From Methyloversatilis discipulorum (GTDB lineage: Bacteria; Pseudomonadota; Gammaproteobacteria; Burkholderiales; Rhodocyclaceae), in assembly GCF_000527135.1 (NCBI RefSeq), contig NZ_AZUP01000001.1, positions 2,046,001 through 2,110,000 of the forward strand: a DNA stretch of 64,000 nucleotides, in the 5' to 3' direction. The notes below the pieces were generated by a model, which was not told where the DNA came from, made no database searches, and saw only the letters and a program-made list of their open reading frames with translations. The position numbers were made by a program, and so were the translations under genes. Of this stretch, positions 24,276 to 34,700 are shown piece by piece (the stretch's first letter is position 1; each line of letters opens with the position of its first letter).

Positions 24276-26645
24276 TCAGGAGGCCAGCACCTCGAAGTGA
24301 TCCGCCGACAGCAGAGGCTTGCCGGTAAATTGGGCAAGCTGGACCGCGTCGCCAGCACCATTTCCATCCGCGTCGTAATACAGCGCACCGGACGCTGTGT
24401 CATAGATCAGCCGCACATCGCCATCGGTGGCCGCACTGCCGCTGCCGATCTGCACGAGCTCCGACGGCATCGCTGCCGGCGTTTCGTTGAAGCCGGCACC
24501 GAGCGCATCGAACACCGTCGCGTCGAACACGATGCGGTCGTCGATGAGGCTGAAATCGGCAACAGTCTGCAGCGTGCCGGGAGCAGGCGCCGCGTCGAAG
24601 TAGAACACGTCCTCGCCGGCTCCGCCGGTGAGCGTATTCAACCCCTCTCCGCCCGACAGCCAGTCGTTGCCTGCACCACCGAGCAACGCATCGTTTCCGG
24701 CACCACCCAGCAGCACGTCATCTCCAAGGCCGCCAGAGAGCACGTTGTTGCCGCTGTTGCCGGTGATCACGTTGGCCAGCGCGTTGCCCGTGCCGCTCAG
24801 GTGCGCCGTGCCCGTCAGCTCCAGGTTCTCGACGTTCGCACCCAGCGCGTAGCTCAGCGCGCTGCGCACCGTGTCCGTGCCCGCGTTCAGTCCTTCGCTC
24901 ACCACGTCGCGCACGTTGTCGACCACGTAGGTGTCGTCACCCGCGCCACCCGACATGCTGTCGATGCCTTCGCCTCCGTCCAGCAGGTCGTTGCCGTCCC
25001 CGCCCGCCAGCACGTCGTTGCCGACCAGACCAAACAGTTCGTTGTCCAGTGCGTTGCCCGTCAGCACATTGCCCAGCTCGTTGCCCGTGCCCTCCAGCGC
25101 ACTGCCTTCCAGCGTCAGGTTCTCCACGTTCGCCGTCAGCGTGTAGTCCACCGACGCGCGCACCAGATCAACACCCGAGCCCTTCACCGCCGTCTCGGTC
25201 ACCACGTCGCCCGCGTCATCCACAACGTAGGTGTCGTTGCCCAGACCGCCCGTCATCGCGTCCGCGCCCGCGCCTCCGTCGATCACGTTCGCCGAGCCAT
25301 TCCCCGTCAGCGTGTTCGACTCGGCATTGCCCACCAGATTGAACAGCCCCGCCCCCAGCAATTCAAGGTTCTCGACGTTGTCATGAAGCGCCACCGTCAC
25401 GGCAGTACGCCCTGCATTCGCATAGCCGATCCGGACCGTATCGTTGCCCTCGTCCGCAAGCTCGGTGACTATTTCGTCGGCGCGGTCGATCACATAGATG
25501 TCGTCACCTTCACCGCCAATCAGCGTATCGAGACCACCACCACCGATCAGTGTGTCGATGCCGCCAAGGCCGGTAAGTACGTTGGCCTGTGCATTTCCGG
25601 TAAGCGTATTGCCGAGTTGATTGCCTGTGCCATCGATTGCCGAGCCGATAAGCGTGAGGTTCTCGACGTTGTCGTCCAGCGTGTGGCTGACCGAGGCCAG
25701 CACCAGATCGGTCCCCTCGGCGGCGGCCTCGACGACGACATCGCCGGCGTTGTCGACGTAATAGACGTCGTCGCCGTCACCGCCATCCATGACGTCAGCA
25801 CCCGCCCCGCCGTTGATGAGGTCATTGCCGTCATAACCGTAGAGCGTGTCGTTGCCCGTGCCGCCGCTAATGCTGTCAGCACCGTTCAGCATGTCGGCGA
25901 AGAACGTGGCCGTATTGGCGGGAAGAAAGCCGAATGGACGTCCCGAATCGATATCCATCTCGACGTAGCGCGACAGTCCGGTCATCGACATCAGGGTCTG
26001 CGCTGCACCAGAACCGGAGCCGTCCACATCGCGGCCATAGGAGAACGAAGTCACCGTGCCCCGGATCACGCCATAGTCGTCCTCCACAAAGCTCCCGCCG
26101 TAGCTGAAGGTCGTCGTGGCCTCACCGGAAACATCGCGCAACGTATAGGTGAGCGAGCTGTACCGCGCGGCGCCAGTCGTCATCGAAATACTTCCGACAT
26201 ACGCGATCGACTGCTCTGAGTCCCCGATCACCGCACTGGTCACGGCCCCGCTGACATCGCCGTACACGTTGCCGCGCACGTTGCCGCTCATCCTGATGTA
26301 GAACCCGTCGTACTCGGAATAACTGATGCGATTGATAGAGAACGAATTCCCGGTCATTCCGCTGCCATTGATGATCATCTGCGCGTAGGTCGGGTAATAC
26401 GTGCTTATGACGATCCTGGACGACGACACCGAATCGACATACCCATAGCTGATCGCCATGAATATCGTATCGACCATGCCCTCGAGCTCGCTCGAAAACG
26501 CATCGAGCTTAGTCGCCGCCCGCCCCACGAATCCGCCTAGCGTGTCAGTGAGGAAGGAGAGGCTGTTGTCCTGAGCGGTGATATTGGCCACGGGATGGTC
26601 CTGTGCAGTCGGATATTCAGATTGGAAGTCCCGGAGTATAGCCAT
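24276..26645 (-). CDS. RTX calcium-binding repeat protein, probable type I secreted
   Basis: A 789-residue protein with no N-terminal signal peptide. Residues about 1-250 form a domain I do not recognise, rich in Ser, Thr and Tyr (for example GNVRGNVYGDVSGAVTSAV). From about 259 to 680 runs a region of GGxGxDxLx nonapeptides interleaved with four modules of the form DTYVVDDAGDVVTE...NVENLTL...GTGNELGN. The C-terminus (LYYDADGNGAGDAVQLAQF) is a typical type I secretion tail. No ABC exporter, fusion protein or TolC gene is nearby, so the secretion system must be elsewhere. The start MAILRDFQ was preferred over an ATG 45 bases upstream. Function (adhesin, S-layer or enzyme) cannot be told. Confidence 0.85.
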   Translation of the reverse strand: MAILRDFQSEYPTAQDHPVANITAQDNSLSFLTDTLGGFVGRAATKLDAFSSELEGMVDTIFMAISYGYVDSVSSSRIVISTYYPTYAQMIINGSGMTGNSFSINRISYSEYDGFYIRMSGNVRGNVYGDVSGAVTSAVIGDSEQSIAYVGSISMTTGAARYSSLTYTLRDVSGEATTTFSYGGSFVEDDYGVIRGTVTSFSYGRDVDGSGSGAAQTLMSMTGLSRYVEMDIDSGRPFGFLPANTATFFADMLNGADSISGGTGNDTLYGYDGNDLINGGAGADVMDGGDGDDVYYVDNAGDVVVEAAAEGTDLVLASVSHTLDDNVENLTLIGSAIDGTGNQLGNTLTGNAQANVLTGLGGIDTLIGGGGLDTLIGGEGDDIYVIDRADEIVTELADEGNDTVRIGYANAGRTAVTVALHDNVENLELLGAGLFNLVGNAESNTLTGNGSANVIDGGAGADAMTGGLGNDTYVVDDAGDVVTETAVKGSGVDLVRASVDYTLTANVENLTLEGSALEGTGNELGNVLTGNALDNELFGLVGNDVLAGGDGNDLLDGGEGIDSMSGGAGDDTYVVDNVRDVVSEGLNAGTDTVRSALSYALGANVENLELTGTAHLSGTGNALANVITGNSGNNVLSGGLGDDVLLGGAGNDALLGGAGNDWLSGGEGLNTLTGGAGEDVFYFDAAPAPGTLQTVADFSLIDDRIVFDATVFDALGAGFNETPAAMPSELVQIGSGSAATDGDVRLIYDTASGALYYDADGNGAGDAVQLAQFTGKPLLSADHFEVLAS
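24615..25880 (-). repeat. RTX repeat-coding segment
   Basis: DNA encoding the glycine-aspartate nonapeptides and the four NVENL modules (NVENL codons near 25655, 25370, 25115 and 24820). The repeat is recognisable at DNA level, for example in the recurring GGTTCTC(C/G)ACGTT motif, so it is a likely place for recombination or assembly collapse. Confidence 0.75.
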
Positions 26646-26828
26646 GCAACATTTCCATACCCTGAAGACACAGTTTTTTTCACACTCCATCCCAGCCTGA
26701 TTTCACTCGAACCGCCGCACGGAAATCCAATGCCGCGCAAGGACCGAGGATCAACGGCACCGAACGGAATCCGCCAGCGGCGGGGCAGAATCGCCCCTGC
26801 AATCGGGCACAGGTCAGCCGGCCGGACC

Positions 26829-26862
26829 AAAAAAAGGGCGCCGGCCTCGCGGCACGGCGCCC
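26829..26862 (-). terminator. Intrinsic terminator after norB
   Basis: On the minus strand GGGCGCCG, an 11-base loop and CGGCGCCC form an 8-bp stem followed by seven T, 49 bases past the norB stop. Confidence 0.85.
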
Positions 26863-26910
26863 CAACCTTGCCGATGCGTGACGACAAGGAGGGAGGACGG
26901 TACAGTCAGT

Positions 26911-29196
26911 TCATCGACGGGCCCCCGCCAGCGCGGCAGCCGGTGCAGCGGCGCGAGCGGAACGCCCGAACACGCCGCTGACCACCTGCCAGGCCAGCGC
27001 CAGCGCGCCGACGATGAACACCACGTCGCCGAAGGTGCGCACCCAGCGCAGCGTTTCGAGCAGCGGCTGTTGCATGAATGCCTCGCTGCGTGCGTACCAC
27101 AGCCCCTGACTGACGCTGGCGTGGAACTGGATCAGACCAATGGGCAGCAAGCTGGTGGCGATCATCAGCACCAGACCCAGGTTGAGCCCCCAGAAGCCGG
27201 TCTTCATCAGACGCTCGCCGAACTCCAGCTGCGGCCGGACGTAGCGCAGCACCAGCAGCGTGAAGCCGAGAGCGAGGAAGCCATACACCCCGAACAGTGC
27301 GGCATGGGCATGCACCGGCGTCGTGTTCAGACCCTGCACGTAGTACAGCGAAATCGGCGGGTTGATCATGAAGCCGAATACGCCGGCACCGAGCATGTTC
27401 CAGAAGGCCACCGCGACGAAGCACATCAGCGGCCACTTCAGCTTCGCCATCCACGGCGCGCGGTCCTTCAGGCGCCAGTTCTCCCACGCCTCGTGACCGA
27501 GCACGACCAGCGGCACCACTTCGAGCGCGCTGAACGAGGCACCGACCGCCATCACCGGCGTGGTCGTGCCGGCGAAGTACAGATGGTGGAAGGTGCCGGG
27601 CACGCCGCCCAGCATGAACAGCGAGGCGGAGGCCAGGCTGGCCGCCGTTGCCATGCGGCCGGACACCAGGCCGAGCGTCGAGAAGATGAAGGCCAGTGCG
27701 GTGGTGGCGAACACTTCGAAGAAGCCTTCTACCCACAGGTGCACCACCCACCAGCGCCAGTACTCCATCACCGACAGATGGGTGCGCTCGCCGTAGGCGA
27801 AGCCGGCGCCGTAGAACAGGCCGATCGCCACCACCGACGCGGTCAGCAGCGCGAGCAGGTTCTTGTCGCCGCCCGGCGTGCGCAGCGCCGGCACCATGCC
27901 GCGCAGCATCAGCACCAGCCACAGCGCGACGCCGACGAACTTGCCGATCTGCCACACACGGCCGAGGTCGACGTACTCGTAGCCCTGGTGACCGAGCCAG
28001 AAGTTCAGCTCCGGCGGCATGATCTGCGCGATCGCCAGGTAGTTGCCGACGAAGGAGCCGACGACCACCACGACCAGCGCCCAGAACAGCACATCGACAC
28101 CCAGCTTCTGGAACTTCGGATCGCGCCCGCCGTGGATCAGCGGCGCCAGGAACAACCCGGCGGCGAGGAAGCCGGTGGCGATCCAGAACAGCGCGCTCTG
28201 GATGTGCCAGGTACGCACCAGCGAATACGGGAACCACTGCGACACGTCGATTCCGTAGAAGGTCTGGCCCTCGACGGTGTAGTGCGCAGTGAATCCGCCC
28301 AGCATGACCTGGAACACGAACAGCGCCACCACCAGAAACAGGTATTTGCCGAGCGCCCGCTGCGACGGCGTCAGCGCGACGCGCGTCAGCGGGTCCTGCG
28401 CCGGCGCGGCCGGGTCGCTCTCGTCCTGTTTGCGCAGGAAGGACCAGCCCCAGATCAGGAAGCCGACGCCGGCCATCATCACCACCACGCTGACGATGGA
28501 CCACACGACGTTCTCCGCGGTCGGCGCGTTGCCGATCAGTGGTTCGTGCGGCCAGTTGTTGGTGTAGGTGGCGCGGGTGCCGGGCCGCTCGGTCGCGGCC
28601 ACCCAGGCGGTCCAGAAGAAGAAGCCGGCAAGCTGCGCGCGCCGCTGCGGATCGGGCAGCGTGTTTTCCTTCATCGCATAGCTTTCGCGCGAGCCCTGCA
28701 GCGCCGGTGCGTCGCCGAACAGCTCGGCGTAGTAAGCGGCGGTGTGCTCGATCGCCTTCGCGCGCAGTGTCGATACGGTGGCGATGCCGCTTGCGGCGTC
28801 GTAGGTGTTGCGCCGGTACTCGCGCTTCAGACGCGCCGCGAGCAGCGCCTGCGTGTCGGCGTCGAGCTCGGCATAAGGCTTGCCGTGCGCGTCCTGCGCG
28901 GCCAGATCCAGCCAGGCCAGCAGTTCGCGGTGCAGCCAGTCGGCGGTCCAGTCCGGCGCTTGGTAAGCGCCATGCCCCCAGATCGAGCCGAGCTGCATGC
29001 CGCCGACCGACTGCCAGGCGGTCTGGCCGTCGAGAATGCCGTCGTGCGTGTAGAGCACCCGGCCGTCGTCGCTGACGATCTGCTGCGGTATCGGCGGCGC
29101 GCTGCGATACACCTCGACGCCGTAGTAACCGAGCAGCGAGAAGGTGACGATGAGCACGCCGATCAGCGTGAACCACAGCCTGCGATAGTTACCCAT
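26911..29196 (-). CDS. norB: Quinol-dependent nitric oxide reductase (qNOR)
   Basis: Reduces NO to N2O in the inner membrane using quinol. The 761-residue length and the hydrophilic segment after the first membrane helix (about residues 40-220), which lacks a CxxCH heme motif, identify the fused quinol type rather than the two-subunit cytochrome c type. About 13 further hydrophobic helices follow, with heme-copper-family stretches such as HLWVEGFFEVFATT and HHLYFAGTTTP. Its ATG overlaps the end of norA by 8 bases. No norCB or nir/nos genes are seen, so NO detoxification is more likely than denitrification, at least locally. Confidence 0.95.
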   Translation of the reverse strand: MGNYRRLWFTLIGVLIVTFSLLGYYGVEVYRSAPPIPQQIVSDDGRVLYTHDGILDGQTAWQSVGGMQLGSIWGHGAYQAPDWTADWLHRELLAWLDLAAQDAHGKPYAELDADTQALLAARLKREYRRNTYDAASGIATVSTLRAKAIEHTAAYYAELFGDAPALQGSRESYAMKENTLPDPQRRAQLAGFFFWTAWVAATERPGTRATYTNNWPHEPLIGNAPTAENVVWSIVSVVVMMAGVGFLIWGWSFLRKQDESDPAAPAQDPLTRVALTPSQRALGKYLFLVVALFVFQVMLGGFTAHYTVEGQTFYGIDVSQWFPYSLVRTWHIQSALFWIATGFLAAGLFLAPLIHGGRDPKFQKLGVDVLFWALVVVVVGSFVGNYLAIAQIMPPELNFWLGHQGYEYVDLGRVWQIGKFVGVALWLVLMLRGMVPALRTPGGDKNLLALLTASVVAIGLFYGAGFAYGERTHLSVMEYWRWWVVHLWVEGFFEVFATTALAFIFSTLGLVSGRMATAASLASASLFMLGGVPGTFHHLYFAGTTTPVMAVGASFSALEVVPLVVLGHEAWENWRLKDRAPWMAKLKWPLMCFVAVAFWNMLGAGVFGFMINPPISLYYVQGLNTTPVHAHAALFGVYGFLALGFTLLVLRYVRPQLEFGERLMKTGFWGLNLGLVLMIATSLLPIGLIQFHASVSQGLWYARSEAFMQQPLLETLRWVRTFGDVVFIVGALALAWQVVSGVFGRSARAAAPAAALAGARR

Positions 29197-29881
29197 GAGC
29201 GGTCTCCGCCTCGGCCGGTGCCGGATTCAGCCCCTCGAACAGGATGTTGTTCTCCAGGTGGATGTGTTCCATCAGGTCTTCGCGCAGCGCGGCCAGGCCG
29301 ACGTAGAGCGCGCGCCAGGTGTTGCAGGCGCCGCGCGGCAGCGTGATGTCGTTGGTCAGCGCTTCCAGCCGCTGCAGCGCTTCGCCGTGCTGGTCGTGCT
29401 CGTTGCGCATCACCGTGACTGGCCCCTGCACTGCCACAGCGTGTCCGCGGGCGAGCATCGGGAACAGCACCTGTTCCTCCTTCTGCATATGGCTTTCCAG
29501 TTCCTGCTGCATCGCTGCCAGATGATCGGCGAGGCCGTTCGGGCAGTCCGGACGATCGCCATGCACCTGTTCGACCCGGCGCGCGAGGCGGGTCAGCTCC
29601 GGCAGCTGTTCGCGATGGCGGTCATGGAAGCGGAACAGGATGTGCTCGATCAGCGTCGCCGCCGGCACCGTGCGCCAGTCGCGCTCCTCGCGCGTGGCCA
29701 GCGACGCAAGGGTGCGCAGGCGGTCGACGATGGGTTGCGCGTCGATGCCGCGCTCGGCCGCTGCTTCCTGCAAGCTGTGCTTGCCGCCACAGCAGAAGTC
29801 CAGCTTGTGTTCGTGGAATACCTGGGTGGCGCCGGGAATGCTGCGCGCCAGCGCGCCGAGGGATTGTTCGATCAGGTTCAT
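29189..29881 (-). CDS. norA: Iron-sulfur cluster repair di-iron protein (RIC/YtfE/NorA)
   Basis: Di-iron protein linked to repair of nitrosative damage; called NorA in Ralstonia, where it precedes norB. The 230 residues have the ScdA-like N-terminal domain with the CCGG motif (residues 30-33, HKLDFCCGG) and a hemerythrin-like domain with spaced histidines (LIEHILFRFHDRHREQL, HMQKEEQVLFP, HIHLENNILFEGL). I chose the ATG at 29881 because MNLIEQSLG matches the family start; an in-frame ATG lies at 29947 but is upstream of the predicted sigma-54 start site. First gene of norA-norB. Confidence 0.93.
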   Translation of the reverse strand: MNLIEQSLGALARSIPGATQVFHEHKLDFCCGGKHSLQEAAAERGIDAQPIVDRLRTLASLATREERDWRTVPAATLIEHILFRFHDRHREQLPELTRLARRVEQVHGDRPDCPNGLADHLAAMQQELESHMQKEEQVLFPMLARGHAVAVQGPVTVMRNEHDQHGEALQRLEALTNDITLPRGACNTWRALYVGLAALREDLMEHIHLENNILFEGLNPAPAEAETAHG

Positions 29882-29917
29882 GGCGAGAGCCTCGTGTGGA
29901 AGAAGACACCCCCACTT

Positions 29918-29933
29918 CGCAAGGTCCGGGCCA
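29918..29933 (-). promoter_or_regulatory. Sigma-54 promoter of norA-norB
   Basis: On the minus strand TGGCCC-GGACC-TTGCG matches the -24/-12 consensus TGGCAC-N5-TTGCA, with GG and GC exactly 10 bases apart. The predicted start lies about 26 bases before the norA ATG. NorR, encoded divergently, is a sigma-54 activator, which supports the call. Confidence 0.85.
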
Positions 29934-29974
29934 CATGCTTCGATCAAATAAAATCAACAAGATACGAAAATAAA

Positions 29975-29987
29975 GGTATTTTGGACC
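29975..29987. promoter_or_regulatory. NorR box 1
   Basis: GGT-ATTTTGG-ACC fits the GGT-N7-ACC motif reported for NorR of Ralstonia eutropha. It lies about 50 bp upstream of the sigma-54 promoter. Confidence 0.75.
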
Positions 29988-29999
29988 CTCACCACGAAC

Positions 30000-30012
30000 G
30001 GTATTTAGAACC
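30000..30012. promoter_or_regulatory. NorR box 2
   Basis: GGT-ATTTAGA-ACC, the same motif, centred 25 bp from box 1 and ending 11 bases before the norR ATG. Occupancy here could also repress norR. I looked for a third box at the same spacing on either side and found none. Confidence 0.75.
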
Positions 30013-30023
30013 CTGAAAGGGTC

Positions 30024-31562
30024 ATGAAAACCATGATGGAATCCCTGCTGCTCGCCGACCTAGTGTCGGAACTGCCGCCCGCGGTGCGCCTGCAGCGTCT
30101 GGTATCCAGCCTGCGCGCCCACTTCGACTGCGGCGCGGTCGCGCTGCTGAAGCTGGAAGAGGACGGTCTGCGCCCGCTGGCGGTCGACGGTCTGGTGCGC
30201 GAAACACTGGGTCGGCGCTTCGTCGTCGGTCAGCACCCGCGACTGGCCACCATCCTGTCGCGCCGCGACATCACCAGCTTCGATCACGACAGCACGCTAC
30301 CCGACCCCTATGACGGCCTGCTCGACACCCGCGTCGGCGAGCCACTGCCGGTACACGACTGCATGGGCACCAGCCTGCACGTCGAGGGACAGACCTGGGG
30401 CGCGCTCACGCTGGACGCGCTGCAGACCGGCACCTTCACCGAAGCGGCGCGCGATGACCTGCGTCGCTACACCTTGCTGGTCGAGGCGGCGGTGCGCGTG
30501 ACCCGGCTGGAACAGGACCTGCACGCGCTGCGCCTGTCGCGTGGCGGCGAACCGTCAGGCACACGCACCACGGAGGACGAGGCTGAAATCATTGGCCACA
30601 GCGACGTGATCCAGCGTCTGCTGCACGAACTGAAGGTGGTCGCCGAGTCCGAGCTGCCGGTGCTGCTGCTGGGCGAAACCGGCGTCGGCAAGGAGCTGTT
30701 CGCCCGTCACCTGCACCGCCATTCGCGCCGCGCCACGCAGCCGCTGGTCCACGTGAACTGCGCGGCGCTGCCGGAATCGCTGGCCGAAAGCGAACTGTTC
30801 GGCCACGTGAAGGGCGCCTTCTCCGGCGCCACCACGGACCGCCCGGGCCGCTTCGAGGCGGCCGACGGCGGCACGCTCTTCCTCGACGAAGTTGGCGAAC
30901 TGCCACTGACCGTTCAGGCCAAGCTGCTGCGTGCGCTGCAGAACGGCGAAATCCAGCGCCTGGGCGCCGACCAGCCGCGACGCGTCGACGTGCGCGTGAT
31001 CGCCGCCACCAACCGCACGCTGCGCGACAGCGTGCGCGAGGGCGCCTTCCGCGCCGACCTCTATCACCGGCTGTCGGTCTACCCGGTGCCGATTCCGCCG
31101 CTGCGCGAGCGCGGCAGTGACGTGCTGCTGCTGGCCGGCCGCTTTCTCGAACTGAACCGCGCCCGCCTCGGCCTGCGCAGCCTGCGTCTGTCGCCGGAGG
31201 CGGAAGACGCGCTCTGTCGCTATCCGTGGCCGGGCAATGTGCGCGAGCTGGAACATGTGATCAGCCGCGCCGCGCTGAAGGTGGTGAGCCGTGGCGCCGC
31301 GCGCACCGACATCGTGTCCCTGCCGGCCGAACTGCTCGATCTCGACGGGCCGGCGCTGGCCAGCGTGCAGGCGCCCGTGTCCGCCACCGAAGCGACGCCA
31401 GTTGCCGTGATGCCGCTGCGCGATGCCGTCGACGCGACCCAACGCCGGATGGTGCGGGCGGCGCTCGATGCATGCGGCGGCAACTGGACCGACGCTGCCC
31501 GGCGGCTCGACGTCGACCCGAGCAATCTGCACAAGCTTGCTCGACGACTCGGCCTCAAATAG
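30024..31562 (+). CDS. norR: NorR, NO-responsive sigma-54 activator
   Basis: Activates norA-norB when its N-terminal GAF domain binds NO at a non-heme iron. The 512 residues have a GAF domain (about 15-170), an AAA+ domain with Walker A GETGVGKE (217-224), the sigma-54-contact loop GAFSGA (264-269) and Walker B GTLFLDE, and a Fis-type helix-turn-helix at the end ([25 protein letters not shown]). The loop has serine where the family consensus GAFTGA has threonine. The start at 30024 directly follows the second NorR box. It is divergent from norA. Confidence 0.94.
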   Translation: MKTMMESLLLADLVSELPPAVRLQRLVSSLRAHFDCGAVALLKLEEDGLRPLAVDGLVRETLGRRFVVGQHPRLATILSRRDITSFDHDSTLPDPYDGLLDTRVGEPLPVHDCMGTSLHVEGQTWGALTLDALQTGTFTEAARDDLRRYTLLVEAAVRVTRLEQDLHALRLSRGGEPSGTRTTEDEAEIIGHSDVIQRLLHELKVVAESELPVLLLGETGVGKELFARHLHRHSRRATQPLVHVNCAALPESLAESELFGHVKGAFSGATTDRPGRFEAADGGTLFLDEVGELPLTVQAKLLRALQNGEIQRLGADQPRRVDVRVIAATNRTLRDSVREGAFRADLYHRLSVYPVPIPPLRERGSDVLLLAGRFLELNRARLGLRSLRLSPEAEDALCRYPWPGNVRELEHVISRAALKVVSRGAARTDIVSLPAELLDLDGPALASVQAPVSATEATPVAVMPLRDAVDATQRRMVRAALDACGGNWTDAARRLDVDPSNLHKLARRLGLK

Positions 31563-31646
31563 CGACGACGGACTTTCCACTGATGCACAGCGCCGGTGCG
31601 CGCACACGCCGGCCGCCCCACACACGGAAGGATACTGAAACAAAGC

Positions 31647-31663
31647 TGCATGAAAATCATGCA
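31647..31663. promoter_or_regulatory. 17-bp palindrome upstream of the transglutaminase gene
   Basis: TGCATGA-AAA-TCATGCA is a perfect inverted repeat with 7-bp arms, 67 bases before the GTG start at 31730. It fits the outer TGCA-N9-TGCA shape of NtrC sites, but the inner bases differ and I find no correctly spaced sigma-54 promoter after it. The protein bound is unknown. Confidence 0.45.
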
Positions 31664-31729
31664 CTTGGCCTGCGCACACTAATTGCTTGAAGCCATCAAC
31701 CCCTTTCCAGTACGCAACCGGAGTCCTCC

Positions 31730-34700
31730 GTGTCCATCCACGTCGCGCTGAACCACGTCACCCACTACCGCTACGACCGTCCGGTCATGCTCAGCCCGCA
31801 GGTGGTCAGACTGCGTCCGGCACCGCACGCGCGCACACCCATCCTGTCCTACTCGCTGAAGGCGACGCCGGGCGAGCACTTCATCAACTGGCAGCAGGAC
31901 CCGCAGTCGAACTACCTCGCCCGCATCGTGTTCCCGGAGCGCACACGCGAACTGCGTATCGAGATCGACCTGGTGGCCGAAATGTCGGTCATCAACCCCT
32001 TCGACTTCTTCCTCGAACCTGAGGCGGAGAAGATTCCGTTCGCCTACAGCGAAGAGCAGACGCACGAACTGACGCCCTATCTGGTCAAGCTGCCGCTCGG
32101 ACGCGACAACGCGCCGAAATTCTCGCGCTGGGTCGATAACGCGCGCGCGCTGTGCAACGGCGGTCGTGCCAGCGTGGACTTCCTGGTCGCGCTGAACCAG
32201 CAGATGCAGAACGACATCCGCTACCTCATCCGCATGGAGCCCGGCGTGCAGACGCCGGAAGAAACGCTGCAGAAGGCCAGCGGTTCCTGCCGCGACTCGG
32301 CCTGGGCGCTGGTGCAGGTGCTGCGTCACATCGGTCTGGCGGCGCGCTTCGTGTCGGGCTACCTGATACAGCTGACGCCGGACGTCAAATCGCTGGACGG
32401 CCCGAGCGGCCCGGAGAGGGATTTCACCGACCTCCACGCCTGGTGCGAGGTCTATCTGCCGGGCGCCGGCTGGATCGGCCTGGACCCGACCTCCGGCCTG
32501 TTCGCCGGCGAAGGCCACATCCCGCTCGCCTGTTCGCCCGAGCCGTCGTCGGCGGCGCCGGTCAGCGGCTTCAGCGAGAAGTGCGAGTCCGAGTTCGAGC
32601 ACCACATGAAGGTCGAGCGCGTGTGGGAAGCGCCACGCGTGACCAAGCCCTACAGCGACGACCAATGGTCGCGCATCGAAACACTGGGCCACCGCATCGA
32701 CGCCGATCTCAAACTGCACGACGTGCGCCTGACCATGGGTGGCGAGCCCACCTTCGTGTCGGTGGATGACCGCGACGGCGCTGAATGGAACACCACCGCC
32801 GATTCACCGCCGGAAAAGCCGACAAAACGCCTGCTCGGCGCCGAACTGCTGGCCAGGCTGAAGGCACGCTACGCGCCGGGCGGCCTGCTGCATTACGGCC
32901 AGGGCAAGTGGTATCCGGGCGAACAGCTGCCGCGCTGGTCGCTCACCTGCTTCTGGCGCCGCGACGGCGAACCGATCTGGACAGACCCCGGCCTGTTCGC
33001 CGACGAATCCGTCGATTACGCACTGACCGAAGGCGACGCGGCCCGCTTCCTGAACGTGCTGTCGACCCGGCTCGGCATCGACGGCAAGCACGCCTTCCCG
33101 GCCTACGAGGATGTCTGGTACTACCTGTGGCGCGAACGCAAGCTGCCGGTCAACGTCGACCCCTTCGACGCCCGGCTGGACGATGCGCTCGAACGCGAGC
33201 GCATGCGCCGTGTGTTCGACCAGGGCCTGGACAGCGTGGTCGGCCACGTGCTGCCGCTGGCACGCACGCCGGCCGGCGACGCCTGGCAGAGCGGTCCATG
33301 GTTCCTGCGCAGCGAACGCTGCTATCTGGTGCCCGGCGATTCGCCGCTCGGCTACCGGCTGCCGCTCGACTCCCAGCCCTGGGCGAAGGACACCGACTAT
33401 CCCTGGGTGCATGCCGCCGACCCGATGGCGCCGCAGACGGCGCTGCCGCAGTGGCGTGACATCGCCTGGCGCATGCAGACACCGCTTGCCGCGATGACCG
33501 GCGACCGCGCGCAGCGGCTGGGCTACGCCCTGCCGGACACCGGCAGCCCGGTCGCACCCGCCACCGACCGCCGCCCGGCTGATTTCGAATCGGCTGCCTG
33601 GATCACCCGCACCGCACTGTGCGCGCAGGTGCGCCACGGCGTCATGTACCTCTTCATGCCGCCGCTGGCGGCGCTGGAGGACTACCTCGAGCTGGTGACC
33701 GCGATCGAGGCGACCGCCGCCGACTGCGGCCACCCGGTCGTGCTGGAAGGTTACGAGCCGCCGCGCGACGCCCGCCTCGAAGTGCTGCGCATCACGCCCG
33801 ACCCCGGCGTGCTGGAGGTGAACATCCAGCCCTACCACTCGTGGGACGACATGGTGGCCGGCACGACCTTTCTTTACGAGGCAGCGCACGAAACCCGGCT
33901 AGCCACCGAGAAGTTCATGATCGACGGTCGTCACAGCGGCACCGGCGGCGGCAACCACTTCGTGCTCGGCGGCGCGACGGTGTCCGATTCGCCCTTCCTG
34001 CGCCGGCCCGACCTGCTGCGCAGCCTGATCAGCTACTGGCACAACCATCCGTCGCTGTCCTACCTGTTCTCCGGCCTGTTCATCGGCCCGACCAGCCAGG
34101 CGCCACGCATCGACGAGGCACGCAACGACGCGGTGTACGAGATCGAGATCGCCTTCGCCGAAATCGAGCGCCGCACACGCGACATGGGCTACACGCCGCC
34201 TTGGCTGATCGACCGCATCCTGCGCAATCTGCTGGTCGACTCGACCGGCAACACGCACCGCACCGAGTTCTGCATCGACAAGCTGTTCTCGCCCGATGGT
34301 CCGACCGGCCGCCTCGGCCTGCTGGAGATGCGCGCCTTCGAAATGCCGCCGCACGCGCGCATGAGCCTCACGCAGCAACTGCTGCTGCGCGCGCTGATCG
34401 CCCGCTTCTGGCAGCAGCCCTACCAGCCGGCACGCCTGAAGCGCTGGGGCACCGAACTGCACGACCGCTACATGCTGCCGCACTTTGTCTGGGACGATCT
34501 GCGCGACGTCGTCGACGAATTGCGCAGCTTCGGCTACACGATGGAACTGGACTGGTTCGCGCCGCACTTCGAGTTCCGTTTCCCGAAGATGGGCGCCTTC
34601 GCCGCGCGCAATGTTCAGGTCGAACTGCGCAGCGCGCTCGAACCGTGGCACGTGATGGGCGAGGAAGGCGCACCCGGCGGCACCGTGCGCTATGTCGACT

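Noticed and set aside
24615..25880. Regularly spaced DNA repeats resembling an array
   Set aside because: The repeats are in frame, of variable length and encode RTX nonapeptides; this is not CRISPR.
29941..29960. FNR box before norA (GATCAAATAAAATCAA-like sequence)
   Set aside because: The half-sites are in the wrong orientation and spacing for TTGAT-N4-ATCAA; sigma-54/NorR control explains the region better.
31647..31663. NtrC binding site
   Set aside because: Only the outer TGCA bases fit, and no sigma-54 promoter with correct GG/GC spacing follows. I kept it as an unassigned palindrome.
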